A stretch of DNA of 51,134 bases from Acetobacter okinawensis JCM 25146 (GTDB lineage Bacteria > Pseudomonadota > Alphaproteobacteria > Acetobacterales > Acetobacteraceae). The position numbers and the translations under genes were made by a program. The notes under the pieces were generated by a model that had not been told where the DNA came from, did no database searches, and was given only the letters and a program-made list of their open reading frames with translations. The DNA lies in the NCBI RefSeq assembly GCF_000613865.1, contig NZ_BAJU01000017.1, positions 1 through 51,134 of the forward strand, written 5' to 3'. This document shows positions 9,352 to 19,724 of the stretch, piece after piece; the first letter of the stretch is position 1, and each line of letters starts with the position of its first letter.

Positions 9352-9582
9352 CACTCCCCCAACGGGTGGGTTGTGCTGCGCGTATAACAGGGTTGGGGGG
9401 AACCCCTTTTGTTCGGTGGCGTATGCTTTGGCGGTATATTTGTGCTTTGAGTTGCCGACAGTGCTGTTGTGGGCGGTAAAATGTGGCCTGCCTCTTGCGC
9501 AGTCAGTCGGAAGATGGTGAGTGGCGGATACTTGTGTGGGCAGACCTGTGTTGCCAGCAGACCCGTTTATTTTGGTTGAGAG

Positions 9583-11043
9583 ATGCATATGTCGGAAACA
9601 CCTATAAACACCCAGCTTCTGATCGCGGGACAATGGCAGGACGCGGCGGATGGTCGCACGCTCCCCATACTCGACCCCGCGAGTGGTGAGACCATAGGCA
9701 AGGTCGCCCATGCCTCCGTTGCTGATCTGGACAAAACCGTGGCCGGAGCGGCGCAAGGGTATGAAGCATGGCGGAACCTGAGCGCATGGGATCGTTACGC
9801 AATCATGCGCAAGGCGGCGGAACTGCTGCGTGAGCGGGCAGAATCCATCGGTCGGATCATGAGCCGTGAGCAGGGCAAGCCCCTTGCGCAGGCCGTGATC
9901 GAAATTAACGCAGCCGCAGGCGTTATTGAATATTTTGGTGAAGAAGGCCGCCGCCTGAACGACGAACTGGTGCCCGCCCGCGTGCCCAATGTTGAGCAGC
10001 GCGTGCTGCACCGCCCCATTGGCGTGGTGGCTGCCTTTACGCCGTGGAACTTCCCCATCAACCAGATTGCCCGCAAGCTTGGGGCAGCGCTTGGGGCCGG
10101 GTGTGGCGTTATTGTCAAGGCGCCGGAAGATACACCAGCTTCTCCCGCCGAGTTGATCCGTTGTTTCTGTGATGCGGGTATTCCTGCGGGGGCTGTGTCC
10201 CTTGTGTATGGCACACCTGCCGAAATTTCGGAGTATCTGATTGCTCACCCCGTGGTGCGCAAGATTTCCTTTACCGGCTCAACCCCTGTGGGTAAGCACC
10301 TGGCCGCGCTGGCCGGTGGGCAGATGAAGCCGGTCACCATGGAACTGGGTGGCCATGGTCCGGTTATCGTGTGCCGTGATGCGGATCTGGATCAGGCAGC
10401 CGAGCGCGTGGCCGCAGCCAAGTTCCGCAATGCGGGGCAGGTGTGCATAGCCCCCACACGCTTTTTGCTGCACAAGGATATTGCCGCAGCGTTCATTGAA
10501 AAGTTCAAGGCCCAGATGAGCGCGCTCAAAATCGGCTGTGGTCTGGACGAGGGGGTGACCATGGGCCCGCTCATCAACGAACGTCGCGTCAAGGCCCTGA
10601 CCGAACTGGTGGCCGATGCCCGCGCCAAGGGTGCGCAGGTATGGCAGCCCGATACGGCTCTGCCCAACACAGGCTTTTTCTTCCCGCCCACGCTGGTGCT
10701 CAAACCCACGCTGGATATGCGGGTGATGCAGGAAGAGCCGTTTGGCCCGATCGCCATTATGGACGAGTTTTCCGATCTGGCGGATGCGCTTACGGAGGCT
10801 AATCGCCTGCCATATGGTCTGGCAGCATATGTTTACACGCGTTGCGAGCGCACCCAGCGCCTGCTGGGCGAAAAGCTGGAAGCGGGTATGGTCGCCATTA
10901 ACCACCACGGTATTGGGGTGCCAGAAGTGCCGTTTGGTGGGGTCAAGGATTCCGGCTACGGCACGGAGGGTGGTCCTGCGGCGTTGCGGGCGCACACGAT
11001 CATCAAGCTGGTCTCCAGCCTGCAAAGGCCTGCCGAGTACTAA
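9583..11043 (+). CDS. NAD(P)-dependent succinate-semialdehyde dehydrogenase-like aldehyde dehydrogenase
   Basis: 486-aa aldehyde dehydrogenase. Seen: FTPWNFPINQIARKLGAAL, FTGSTPVGKHL (nucleotide binding), the general base in TMELGGHGP (Glu about 254) and the nucleophile in NAGQVCIAPTR (Cys about 288), with the usual 34-residue spacing. The EVPFGGVKDSGYGTEGG end is typical of the GabD-type class V enzymes, so succinate semialdehyde is the likeliest substrate, but glutarate or other semialdehydes cannot be excluded. It is a single-gene unit: 231 bases of non-coding DNA precede it and a strong hairpin terminator follows. An in-frame ATG at 9589 is an alternative start. Confidence 0.85.
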   Translation: MHMSETPINTQLLIAGQWQDAADGRTLPILDPASGETIGKVAHASVADLDKTVAGAAQGYEAWRNLSAWDRYAIMRKAAELLRERAESIGRIMSREQGKPLAQAVIEINAAAGVIEYFGEEGRRLNDELVPARVPNVEQRVLHRPIGVVAAFTPWNFPINQIARKLGAALGAGCGVIVKAPEDTPASPAELIRCFCDAGIPAGAVSLVYGTPAEISEYLIAHPVVRKISFTGSTPVGKHLAALAGGQMKPVTMELGGHGPVIVCRDADLDQAAERVAAAKFRNAGQVCIAPTRFLLHKDIAAAFIEKFKAQMSALKIGCGLDEGVTMGPLINERRVKALTELVADARAKGAQVWQPDTALPNTGFFFPPTLVLKPTLDMRVMQEEPFGPIAIMDEFSDLADALTEANRLPYGLAAYVYTRCERTQRLLGEKLEAGMVAINHHGIGVPEVPFGGVKDSGYGTEGGPAALRAHTIIKLVSSLQRPAEY

Positions 11044-11071
11044 AATACACCGCTATTTGCGGGGGTGTTTA

Positions 11072-11108
11072 AAAAAGACCGTGCGCTGTTGTGGCGCACG
11101 GTCTTTTT
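11072..11108. terminator. Strong bidirectional hairpin terminator
   Basis: A 14-bp inverted repeat (11072-11085 with 11095-11108, arm AAAAAGACCGTGCG) with a 9-base loop, A-run on one side and T-run on the other. It sits between the aldehyde dehydrogenase gene and the convergent copper-receptor gene and could stop transcription from both sides. Confidence 0.85.
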
Positions 11109-11126
11109 GTATCAATCCCGAAAAAT

Positions 11127-13287
11127 TCAGAACGTGGCAGCAAGGCTGACGTTAAATGACCGCCCCATACCGGGCATGGGCATGCGGCCGGTTTTTATGT
11201 CGGATGTTAAAATACCGCCAAGAGGCATGTAATAGGGCTGGTTGAGTACGTTATCGATCCCTGCTGTCAGGGTCATCATCTTCCAGTTGTAGCTACCATT
11301 CATGTTGAGCAGGGCGTAGCGGGGGTGTGCGGTTCGTTCCGCAGTGAGTCCACAGTGCTTTTGGCTTTGACAAAGTTCATCTCGACCCGGCCAGTCCATG
11401 GTCCTACGGTTTCGTTCAGGCCGAGTGTGCCGTTCAGGGGCATCTGCTGGTACAGGCCTGTGTGGGTTACCTTATCTTGTCCGCGCACCCAGTTGAGCAC
11501 GCCGGTCAGTTCCCCTTTTCCATAACGGCTTGTGTTCCATACGGTATAATGGCCAGAGGAATTGATGCCATACATCTGGGCATTGTGGTTTGCGAACATG
11601 TACTGGTTGCTGTTCGCGCTAAGATTTTTAACAAAATTTACGTTAATATAGTTGTGCACATAGGTGTAATAGGGCTGCACCTTCAGCCCCCATTTCTGTG
11701 CGATGGAGGGGTCATGCCAGTCAAATGTGACGCTGGCGGTATTCCCGACTTCGGATTTCAGGTTCGGGTTACCAACGTAGCCGTTGCCATCACCAAACCA
11801 GCCGATCATCTTGGAGGCCATGCTCCCCTGACCCCATGCGTAACGTTCGTACAGGTTGGGGGCGCGGGATTTGCGGGCGTAGCCTGCCTCTATGGTCAGG
11901 CTGTCCGTGGTTTTCCACCGAGTCAGGGCTGTAACATCAAAATTTACGTCCGTGCGTCCGTGCTTGATGCTGTTAAAGTTCTGCGCCGCTTTTATGTCGG
12001 CCGCACTCATCATCCCCGTCCATGAATAGGGGGAGACATCGCCCGTATTCATCATCACCAGATCATTGCGCAGACCCAGCAGGGTGGAAACGCGGGGCGT
12101 CCACTGGGCTTCCCATTCCGCAAAATGACCAAGCCTGTCACGGTGGCCGTTATTGATGTTGTTAAAGGTGCCCGGCCCCATCATCGAGCTGCCTTCAAGT
12201 GGGGGCCACCAGTCCTTTAGCCCCTCATGGTCAAAGGAGCTCCCAAGCGCAGCGTGTGCTGGTGGCCAAGGGGAAGGGTGGCCTTGATGGAATAGCCTGC
12301 TGAGCGCTGGTCATCATTCATGGGCATGCCTTTGGTGGCGGTGTGGCCGCCTTTGTCATCCAGCATGTTCATGGCGTGGGTTATACGTTGCCAGTGACCA
12401 CGGGCCTCGAGCGTACCCCAGTCAAAGTCGCCCACGTATTTGCCGTTCACATAGGTGGAGCGGTTGTTGGTCATGTCCATATACTGGTTGGCAAATCCTT
12501 CACGCGGGGCGTCCTGCTGGCCAAAGGTCAGCGTGAGGAGGTGGTTCTTTTTATGTACGCCCAGCGTAACGTCATGGGTGTAGCGCAGGTATTCGGTTGA
12601 GCCGACCTGACCTATGCCGCCCCCGCCGCTGTAGTTGCCCGACTGGTCGTAGGAGGCATTGTAGCGCAGGCTGAACGTGTCGTTAGCCACGGTCATGCTG
12701 CCTGCGGCGGAATAGCCGCCCGCATTGCTGCGGTATGTGCCGCGTGCGCGCCCGGTAAAAAGGATTTTTCCGTGGCGGGCAAAGCGCGGGTCAGCGCGCT
12801 CCACATCTATGGTGCCGCCAAGGCTGTCCCCCCCGTTGCTGACGGATGTCAGACCCGCAACGGAGGTTGCGCTCTCCACGCTGTCCGGGTCGATGTAGGA
12901 GAGGGCCGGGTTCATATGGTTGGGGCAGGCGGGGTTGATGCGCACACCATCCACAACGGTTGCTACCCGGTCATCCGCCATGCCGTTGAGCACGGGCAGG
13001 TTGGCCAGCCGCCCCCCGCCATAACTGCTGAACCCCGGCTGGTTCCGAAAGAGCGAGGCAGCATCGGGGCTGGAAAGGCGGGACATGCGGGCCGAGGCTT
13101 TATCAACCGTGGAGGCGCTTAAAAGACTGTCCGCAAGGGAGGCATCTTCCTGCGCGGTGGAGATGTCCACGCGTGGAAGGGTGACAACGGTTGCGCCAAA
13201 AGCAGAGGATGCGGCGCAGGGGAGTGCGCACACAGCCGCAGCCCACAGCCAGATACGCTGACCGTAGGCAGAAAAGGGATAGGACAT
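11127..13287 (-). pseudogene. OprC/NosA-like TonB-dependent copper receptor, two apparent frameshifts
   Basis: Outer membrane receptor of about 715 residues, split over three frames. The N-terminal part has a signal peptide ending near SSAFG-A, a plug domain with NLPVLNGMADDRVATVVDGV, and ACPNHMNPALSYIDP, which holds Cys121 and Met125 in the CxxxM spacing known for copper binding in Pseudomonas OprC. The middle part has FNNINNGHRDRLGHFAEWEAQW and YARKSRAPNLYERYAWG. The last part has DNVLNQPYYMPLGG and ends in Phe. Breaks are at about 12238-12245 (one base missing; restoring it yields FDHEGLKDWWPPLEGSS) and at about 11318-11345 near a G5 run. The Met at 13287 is the best start because a signal peptide follows, though no clear ribosome binding site is seen. 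Confidence 0.82.
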
Positions 13288-13383
13288 AAACAGAAAAACC
13301 CTGTTCAAAGCATACTGAGAGGGTCTCGGCTTGCAAGCGCTCGTCTGCGAATGCACACGCGCGTGGAGCCAGAGAGTGAAGTG

Positions 13384-13857
13384 TCAGAAAGCCTGAAGCA
13401 GGGAGGATGGTGGTCCGCGAGATGGTGGAAGGCCCAGTATGCACACTGGGGGTGCGCGTGGGGCAGAGGCCGCACTGCCACGGCGGACCCAGCGCAGAAC
13501 AGGGGCGGGCAGTAGCAAAAAGACGGCGGGCAATGCAGCAAAAAATGCCAGCAACGGGCAAAGTGGGCAGCTTGCCTCATCATGATGGTGGATGGGGTGC
13601 TGCTGACCTTTTTGCGCCATGGCCATGCAGTGCATGTGATGCATGGCTTCCTGCATGTGCGTGCAATGAACCGGCTGGGCGGGCTGCATTGCGCGTGGAG
13701 CAATATCCACCCCTGTTAGGCGGATGAGTGTTGCGCGGGGCAGTTCGTCAGGGAGGGAGAGGGACTGGAGCGCCATCAGCCCCACAAGGCCCGCTAGCGT
13801 CACCATGACCAGCGGCCATACAAGCAGCGCGCGAATAATGGGGTTGCGACGGGACAT
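13384..13857 (-). CDS. DUF2946-like Met/His/Cys-rich membrane protein
   Basis: 157-aa protein from the Met at 13857. An N-terminal hydrophobic segment (IIRALLVWPLVMVTLAGLVG) is followed by a metal-ligand-rich middle (HCTHMQEAMHHMHCMAMAQ, then HPIHHHDEASCPLCPLL), a second hydrophobic stretch and a C-terminal PPSRGPP. The CPLC core and the RGPP tail are the pattern of DUF2946, a family often found beside copper receptors; assignment is by eye. It lies about 100 bases upstream of the OprC-like gene on the same strand and is divergent from tonB, so a periplasmic metal-handling role in copper uptake is inferred. Confidence 0.72.
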   Translation of the reverse strand: MSRRNPIIRALLVWPLVMVTLAGLVGLMALQSLSLPDELPRATLIRLTGVDIAPRAMQPAQPVHCTHMQEAMHHMHCMAMAQKGQQHPIHHHDEASCPLCPLLAFFAALPAVFLLLPAPVLRWVRRGSAASAPRAPPVCILGLPPSRGPPSSLLQAF

Positions 13858-13990
13858 GGGGCGGGTCAGTAACTTTTCAAGACTCAGATGTAAACAGGCA
13901 TTTTGCCAAACTTGTGCCATGTTTGCGCTTTTATGGACCGGCCTGTCAAATCAAACACGGCTATGCCATAGTTCAGCGCGGAGGCGTACC

Positions 13991-14884
13991 GTGAGCATAT
14001 GGCATACAGACAGACAGGACCCCACAGGTCAGGTGGCTGCGACCACAGCCCTGTGTGTGCCTGAGCGGCATCTAGCCGGGGTTGCCAGGCAGCACCGACT
14101 TGCTTCTGGGGCCTTGCGCCATAACAGACTTGTCTGGCTGGCGGCTTTTGCACTGGCCATAACGGCCCATCTGGCCATGACCGTGTGGTTGATGATGCGG
14201 GTCGCCCCCCAAACCGGCACACAGCAGCCTGCGGCAGTGTCCATGCTGTTTGAAGCGCCCAGAACAGAACCACCCCAAGCCGGGCAGGCACATCCGGAGC
14301 CGCAGGTCCCCCCCAGACCTTCGGCTGTCATGCGGGATATGCCGGACATGGATGTGCAGTCTCTCGCACAGGATGCCGCTACGATTCTTCCACCGTCTGT
14401 GCAGCCGGAATCCGAACACCTGCCGCCAGTCTCGGCCGTGCCTAAAAAGCTGGCACTCCCAACCATGCGCCATGACAGGGAGCCTCATATGAGTGCTGGA
14501 TCTGCAACGGATGCAGCGCATACAGGGGCAACAACAGCAACAGGTCCGGCACAGGGCAGAACAGACAAGGCGGCCACCGGTGGGCAGTCTGCTGCCCCCG
14601 CCAGCACTGCTGCTGCCGGGCAGAAAGGGGGTTTTCAGCTCTCCTGCTCAGCACCGGAAGCGCATTACCCTGTCTCAGCCCGCCACCTGCATGAGGAGGG
14701 GGAGGCTCTGGCAGAGGTCAGCATTAACACCAAAGGGCAGGTTATTGCTGCCAGACTGGTGAAAAGCACCGGCTATGATGATCTGGACGATCAGGCCCTG
14801 CAAACCGTAAAAAACCTGCACTGCACGCCACCCGGCACGGCTGTTGTTACCGGGCGTATTCCTGTTGGTTTTCATATCCAGTAA
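13991..14884 (+). CDS. tonB: TonB-family energy transducer
   Basis: 297-aa TonB-like protein. One N-terminal membrane anchor (LVWLAAFALAITAHLAMTVW, about residues 48-67), a long Pro/Ala/Thr-rich periplasmic spacer, and a C-terminal TonB domain (YPVSARHLHEEGEALAEVSI, then LVKSTGYDDLDDQALQTVK). The frame is open from 13724, but the GTG at 13991 is preferred: GGAGG at 13980-13984 is 6 bases upstream and the earlier part overlaps the divergent DUF2946 gene. No ExbB or ExbD genes are beside it. Its position next to the OprC-like receptor suggests that it is the dedicated transducer for that receptor. Confidence 0.85.
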   Translation: MSIWHTDRQDPTGQVAATTALCVPERHLAGVARQHRLASGALRHNRLVWLAAFALAITAHLAMTVWLMMRVAPQTGTQQPAAVSMLFEAPRTEPPQAGQAHPEPQVPPRPSAVMRDMPDMDVQSLAQDAATILPPSVQPESEHLPPVSAVPKKLALPTMRHDREPHMSAGSATDAAHTGATTATGPAQGRTDKAATGGQSAAPASTAAAGQKGGFQLSCSAPEAHYPVSARHLHEEGEALAEVSINTKGQVIAARLVKSTGYDDLDDQALQTVKNLHCTPPGTAVVTGRIPVGFHIQ

Positions 14885-14935
14885 TTGTGCTTGTGCCCGG
14901 CAGGGTTTTGCGGTAGGAGACTATCCATTGCCTCT

Positions 14936-15011
14936 GTCCCGTTCGTCTAGAGGCCTAGGACACTGCCCTTTCACGGCGGCAACACGGGTTCGAATCCCGT
15001 ACGGGATACCA
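14936..15011 (+). tRNA. tRNA-Glu (anticodon TTC)
   Basis: 76 bases including an encoded CCA. The acceptor arm pairs GTCCCGT with ACGGGAT (one G-T pair at the end), the anticodon arm is CTGCC-CTTTCAC-GGCGG giving anticodon TTC, and the T arm contains GGGTTCGAATCCC. No element is inserted at its 3' end. Confidence 0.95.
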
Positions 15012-15416
15012 TACGTTTAGCAAGGCAATGATTTTTCAATAAAAATCAGATGTGTTTTTCCTTGTTGTGCAACATGCTCGTGTTGCATTGAGGGACCACT
15101 TTTACCTGCTCCCAATATACGTACGCGGTTCAGCACCTCCGTGGCTGGCGGTCTTGGGCTGTGGGTGTCTGCCGACCTCTGGTGGCGTGCCTGACGAGTG
15201 CATGGTCGTCCAGTTCAGGCTATTCGGCGCGATGCTGGAACAGCTTTGCGAACGGGGCAGGTTGTCGGTGCTGTGTGGTGCGCTACGCGTTGCGTAAGAT
15301 GGTTGAACAAGCGTATCCTGATTCCATAAAATCTCAGGTTTGGTGATGGTCGTGCCGGTAAGGGAAGTTTTTCCTTGTCAGGAGAGCGACTTTTTAAATT
15401 CTGGAAGAGTATTTTT
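15012..15416. other. Non-coding stretch between tRNA-Glu and asparaginase gene
   Basis: About 400 bases with no convincing gene. Short open frames on both strands have no ribosome binding site or family pattern. It should hold the tRNA terminator and the asparaginase promoter, but I see no clear hairpin or -35/-10 pair. Confidence 0.5.
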
Positions 15417-16516
15417 ATGGTTTCTGTCCGTGGTCTGACCATTCTTGCTGCAATTTTGGGAGTAGCTTCCGTTATGCCTGTTTCTCTCTACGCAGAAAGT
15501 GCTGGCGCGCCCTCTGCAACACATAAACAGGTCTCTTTGCCGCGTGTGCTTGTGTTGGCTACGGGGGGTACTATCTCAGGCAAAGCGGATAACCGTTCTG
15601 CTATTGGCTATGACGCTGGTGCTGTAACTGGGCAGCAGTTGATTGCAGGCGTGCCCGGGGTTGAAAAACTAGCGCAGTTGCAGGTGGAGCAGATTTCCAA
15701 CATTGCTTCGCAGAACATGAACAGTCAGATCTGGTTCAGGCTGGCGGAACGAATTCGGCAGGCTTTTGCCAAGAACGAAGCGGATGCCATTGTGATCACC
15801 CACGGGACGGACACAATGGAAGAAACCGCTTTTTTTCTGGATAATGTGGTTGGTGATGCGCGTCCGGTTATTTTAACGGGGGCAATGCGGCCGAGCACGG
15901 CCATAAGTGCAGATGGTCCGGCCAATATGTATGAAGCCGTAAAGGTGGCAGTTGACCCACAGGCCCGTGGGAGAGGTGTACTCGTCGTACTGAATGATGA
16001 GGTGCAGTCCGCGCGGGCTGTGAGCAAAATGCATACCACTGCGCTGCAAACCTTCCATTCACCCAACCTTGGCCCGGCTGGCTATGTTGATCCTTCAAGC
16101 GTACGCTTTGTGGCCCCAGCTAAGCTAGGCTGCACCTTGATCTCCCCGCAGATCATAAATTACCGCGCGTGCAAATTGTATACGCCCACGCAGATATGGA
16201 TGCGCAGCAGATTGATAATGCCGTGAAAGATGGCGCACGCGGTATTGTTATTGCTGGTATGGGGGATGGCAATGTTTCAACAGAAGCATTGGCAGGCATA
16301 GAACGCGCGACAAAAGCTGGTGTTGTGGTTGTGCGCTCCACGCGTGTCGGTAATGGTTTTGTAAACCGCGATGTCGAAGTGGATGATGATCATTATGGGC
16401 TTGTGGTCTCCATGGACCTGAACCCGCAAAAAGCACGGATACTGCTGCAGCTTCTGCTGGCTAATGGAAAAACATTGGCAGCGGATATTCAAAAAGCGTT
16501 TAGCGCAGGCTTTTAA
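15417..16516 (+). pseudogene. Type II (periplasmic) L-asparaginase, one apparent frameshift
   Basis: The first part, from the Met at 15417, has a signal peptide (LTILAAILGVASVMPVSLYA), the first catalytic Thr block LATGGTISGKAD, and VITHGTDTMEETAFFL with the Thr-Asp pair of the second. The family blocks ILTGAMRPSTAISADGPANM and SKMHTTALQTF follow. The second part, in another frame, continues with DHKLPRVQIVYAHADMDAQ, GIVIAGMGDGNV and a normal C-terminus ending at 16516. The frames cross between about 16120 and 16155. Apart from the shift, length and motifs match a 360-aa exported asparaginase. It stands alone after tRNA-Glu. Confidence 0.87.
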
Positions 16517-16584
16517 TATCCTTGGCGATTTCCCCATAACCCATTGCGTGATTTATGTCTGGCTCCATTGCGGGTCTGCCATGA

Positions 16585-18132
16585 TTGTCACAGGTCTATG
16601 CGTGTATTACGGATTGTGGGCGGGCTGCGCTGGTGGAGCCGCCGGGATTGGGGGTAACAAAGTTGGTTGATTGTCAGAAGCGGGCAGACAGCACTGCAAC
16701 GCAGGACAAGCTGTCCCCTGTGGTGCCGGTCATTCTTTCCGGCGGTGCGGGGAGCCGGTTGTGGCCGGTCTCACGCAAGAGTTTCCCCAAGCAGTTCTGG
16801 GCTCTGCTCGGTAGTTCCACTCTTTTGCAAGATACCGTGCTGCGCGGTCAGGGCAGAGGCATGACTGCTCCGGTTGTCGTGTGCAACGGAGAACACCGTT
16901 TTATAATCGCCGAGCAGCTGCGGGATGTGTCTGTGCAGAATGCCCGGATCATTCTTGAGCCGGTAGGGCGTAACTCGGCTCCTGCTATTGCTGCGGCCGC
17001 GTTTGTGGTGGCGGAACAGGACCCAGATGCGGTGCTGTGGGTCATGGCGGCGGATGCGGCTATTGAGGACGTCTCCAAACTGCATGCAGCTCTGGACCAT
17101 GCCGTTGTCGCAGCCAGAGCTGGCTATCTCGTCACTTTTGGTATGACCCCGACCCGACCTGAGACCGGCTATGGTTATATTGAACAAGGGGCTGCCATTG
17201 ATGATATGCCCGGAGTGTACAAAGTCAGCCGCTTTGTGGAAAAACCGGATAAGCACAGGGCAGAAGCGTTTTTGGGGCAGGGTGGGTATTTGTGGAATTC
17301 GGGCATGTTTGTTGTCCGTGCCGCTACGTTTTTGTCCGAGATAAAACGGTATGAACCCGACCTTTACGCCTGTGTCGAGGAGGCTGTGCAAAAACGCAAG
17401 ACGGATATGGATTTTGAACGACTTGATGTAGAGAGCTTTTCCAGATCTCCTGATATTTCGGTTGACTATGCTGTGGCGGAACGGACGGATATGGCAGCAG
17501 TTGTGCCCGGCAGATTTGGCTGGTCCGATGTGGGAAGCTGGGATGCATTGTGGGATCTGGAAAAAAAGGATGCTCAGGGAAATGTCGCGCATGGGAACGT
17601 TCTGCTGGAAGATGTGAGCCAGTCCTATGTTCGGACGGATGGCATGCTTGTCGCGGCCCTTGGGGTGGATAACCTTGTTGTCGTAGCGACACAGGATGCC
17701 GTTCTGGTGAGTGGCAAGGACAGGGCGCAGGATGTAAAAACTCTTGTTCAAATCCTCAAAAAAAACAAAAGATCAGAGGCGGAAATGCACCGCCTGACAT
17801 ACCGCCCCTGGGGACATTATGAGGCTCTGACTGAGGGCCACCGTTTTCAGGTCAAGAAAATAGTTGTCCGTCCCGGGCAGAAGCTCTCCTTGCAAAAACA
17901 TTATCACCGTGCGGAGCACTGGGTTGTGGTGGAAGGCACTGCACTTGTGACGCGCGGTGACGAGCAGACGCTTGTGCGTGAGAACGAGAGCATTTATCTG
18001 CCTCTTGGGAGTTTGCACAGGCTCGAAAATCCGGGGCGTATTCCTGTAACCCTGATCGAGGTACAGTCTGGGTCGTATCTGGGTGAGGATGATATTGTTC
18101 GGTTTGAAGATATTTATAGCCGGGCTGAGTGA
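16585..18132 (+). CDS. manC: Mannose-1-phosphate guanylyltransferase / mannose-6-phosphate isomerase
   Basis: Bifunctional type II enzyme making GDP-mannose for polysaccharides. The pyrophosphorylase motif VILSGGAGSRLWPVSRKSFP lies near residues 49-68, EPVGRNSAPAIAAAAF and FVEKPD follow, and VDYAVAERTDMAAVVPG is the usual late block. The C-terminal cupin isomerase domain has RPWGHYEAL, PGQKLSLQKHYHRAEHWVVV and IYLPLGSLHRLENPG. The longest frame begins with TTG at 16585, but the family usually starts 10 or so residues before the GGAGSR motif; the TTG at 16663 after a GGGGGT site is more likely. No other sugar-nucleotide genes are adjacent. Confidence 0.9.
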   Translation: MSQVYACITDCGRAALVEPPGLGVTKLVDCQKRADSTATQDKLSPVVPVILSGGAGSRLWPVSRKSFPKQFWALLGSSTLLQDTVLRGQGRGMTAPVVVCNGEHRFIIAEQLRDVSVQNARIILEPVGRNSAPAIAAAAFVVAEQDPDAVLWVMAADAAIEDVSKLHAALDHAVVAARAGYLVTFGMTPTRPETGYGYIEQGAAIDDMPGVYKVSRFVEKPDKHRAEAFLGQGGYLWNSGMFVVRAATFLSEIKRYEPDLYACVEEAVQKRKTDMDFERLDVESFSRSPDISVDYAVAERTDMAAVVPGRFGWSDVGSWDALWDLEKKDAQGNVAHGNVLLEDVSQSYVRTDGMLVAALGVDNLVVVATQDAVLVSGKDRAQDVKTLVQILKKNKRSEAEMHRLTYRPWGHYEALTEGHRFQVKKIVVRPGQKLSLQKHYHRAEHWVVVEGTALVTRGDEQTLVRENESIYLPLGSLHRLENPGRIPVTLIEVQSGSYLGEDDIVRFEDIYSRAE

Positions 18133-18161
18133 CGTATTGAAAAAGGATTGGGGAAAAGAAA

Positions 18162-19585
18162 ATGCCGAACGTTTCTTTTGTTCCCCATGCAGCAGATCGT
18201 TTGACTGCTGTTTTGGCACAATTGAAGACTTATCTGGGGGAAAAAGTTTCCACCAACCATGCGGTGTGCGAGGCCCATAGCCATGGTGAGGCGCTGGATC
18301 TGGCGCGTATGCCCGCAGCCGTTATATTTGCGCAAACAACAGAAGATGTTTCGACCGCTCTTGCAATCTGCCATGCCGCTTATGTGCCTGTGGTGGCGTT
18401 TGGAGCCGGTACGTCTGTAGAAGGGCACGTAACTCCGCCGGAGCATGCCATCAGCCTTGACCTGTCCCGTATGACGGAGGTTTTGCAGGTTAATGCCGCC
18501 GATATGGATTGTCGCGTACAGGCTGGACTGACCCGGCAGGACCTGAATGCCCGCCTGCGTGATACAGGGTTGTTCTTCCCGGTTGATCCGGGAGGAGAAG
18601 CCACTTTAGGCGGTATGTGCGCGACCCGCGCATCCGGTACTGCCGCCGTGCATTATGGTACAATGAAGGAAAATGTGCTGGGCCTGACTGTGGTCATGGC
18701 GAATGGGGAGGTGATTAAAACAGGTGGGCGGGTCAGGAAATCTTCTACCGGGTATGACCTGACATCCCTGTTTGTCGGCTCCGAGGGAACCTTGGGCATT
18801 ATTACGGAAATCCAGTTGCGTCTGCATGGTATTCCCGAACAGCTCTCAGCCGCGATCTGCCAGTTTGAAAATCTTGAAGATGCGGTGCGCACGGCAGTCG
18901 AGATTATTCAGGCTGGTGTGCCCATTGCACGCGTGGAACTGATGGATGACGTGCAGATGGCGGCCAGCATCCGCTACTCCGGTCTGGATGAACTGCGCCC
19001 GATCACGACCCTGTTTTTTGAATTTGCAGGAGCACCCGCCTCTGTGCGTGAGCAGGTCGCGGTGACGGAAATGCTGGCCGGGGACAATAACGGTCTTGCC
19101 TTTGCATGGGCAGACACGCCGGATGAGCGCAACCGGTTGTGGAAGGCGCGGCACAATGCGTTCTGGGCGGTCAAGGCTCTGTGTCCCGGCGCACGGGTTA
19201 TCAGCACGGACTGCATTGTGCCGATTTCTCGCCTTGCAGAGCTGATTGTGGCGTTAAGGCCGATATTCAGGCTTCCGGGTTGCAGGCCGCCGTTCTGGGA
19301 CATGTCGGGGATGGTAATTTTCACACGCTTATCATCACCGACGACAGCCCGGAGGGGTACGGACAGGCGCTGGAGCTTGACCGTAGGATTGTGGCCCGTG
19401 CACTGGAACTGGAAGGGTCATGCAGTGGGGAGCACGGCGTAGGGCTGGGTAAGCTTGAGTTCTTGGAGCGCGAGCATGGAGAGCCTGCCCTGACGGTGAT
19501 GAGAACACTGAAAGTAGCATTGGACCCGCGCAATATTCTTAACCCAGGCAAGCTTCTGCCAGAAGGGTTGGCCTATATCGGCTAG
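18162..19585 (+). pseudogene. FAD-linked D-2-hydroxyacid dehydrogenase (D-lactate dehydrogenase type), one apparent frameshift
   Basis: FAD-binding PCMH oxidoreductase related to the cytochrome-linked D-lactate dehydrogenase and GlcD. N-terminal part: VPVVAFGAGTSVEGHVTPP (FAD pyrophosphate binding), FFPVDPGGEATLGGMCATRA, KSSTGYDLTSLFVGSEGTLG. C-terminal part in the second frame: KADIQASGLQAAVLGHVGDG, then NFHTLIITDD, SCSGEHGVGLGKLEFL and LDPRNILNPGKLLP. The frames cross at about 19240-19256 with nothing else missing. D-lactate is the likeliest substrate from overall pattern, but another 2-hydroxyacid is possible. It starts 29 bases after manC and may share its transcript. Confidence 0.85.
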
Positions 19586-19638
19586 TAGATACAGGTCTGT
19601 CTTTGGGGAACAGAGTGGTGAGGTCATCACAAATAAAC

Positions 19639-19666
19639 TTGACAATCAGGTGCTATATTTTATTCA
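19639..19666 (+). promoter_or_regulatory. Possible promoter for metQNI
   Basis: TTGACA at 19639-19644 and TATTCA at 19661-19666 with a 16-base spacer, about 60 bases before the metQ start. The -35 is perfect, the -10 weaker. No methionine-type riboswitch was recognised in the leader. Confidence 0.4.
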
Positions 19667-19724
19667 AGCAAAACTGATAGTGATTTATTCTGTGCTCTGT
19701 TCCCTTTTTGCGGGGTTTTTTGTT

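Noticed and set aside
8743..10248. Long minus-strand open frame of 501 codons
   Set aside because: It lies antisense to cobU and the aldehyde dehydrogenase, both of which have clear family motifs; the translated product has no protein-family pattern.
13724..13990. Upstream extension of the TonB frame
   Set aside because: It overlaps the divergent DUF2946-like gene, lacks TonB features, and the GTG at 13991 has an excellent ribosome binding site.
15052..15346. Short open frames after tRNA-Glu
   Set aside because: No ribosome binding site, no family pattern and overlapping frames on both strands.
16771..17751. Minus-strand open frame of 326 codons
   Set aside because: Fully antisense to manC, whose motifs are intact.
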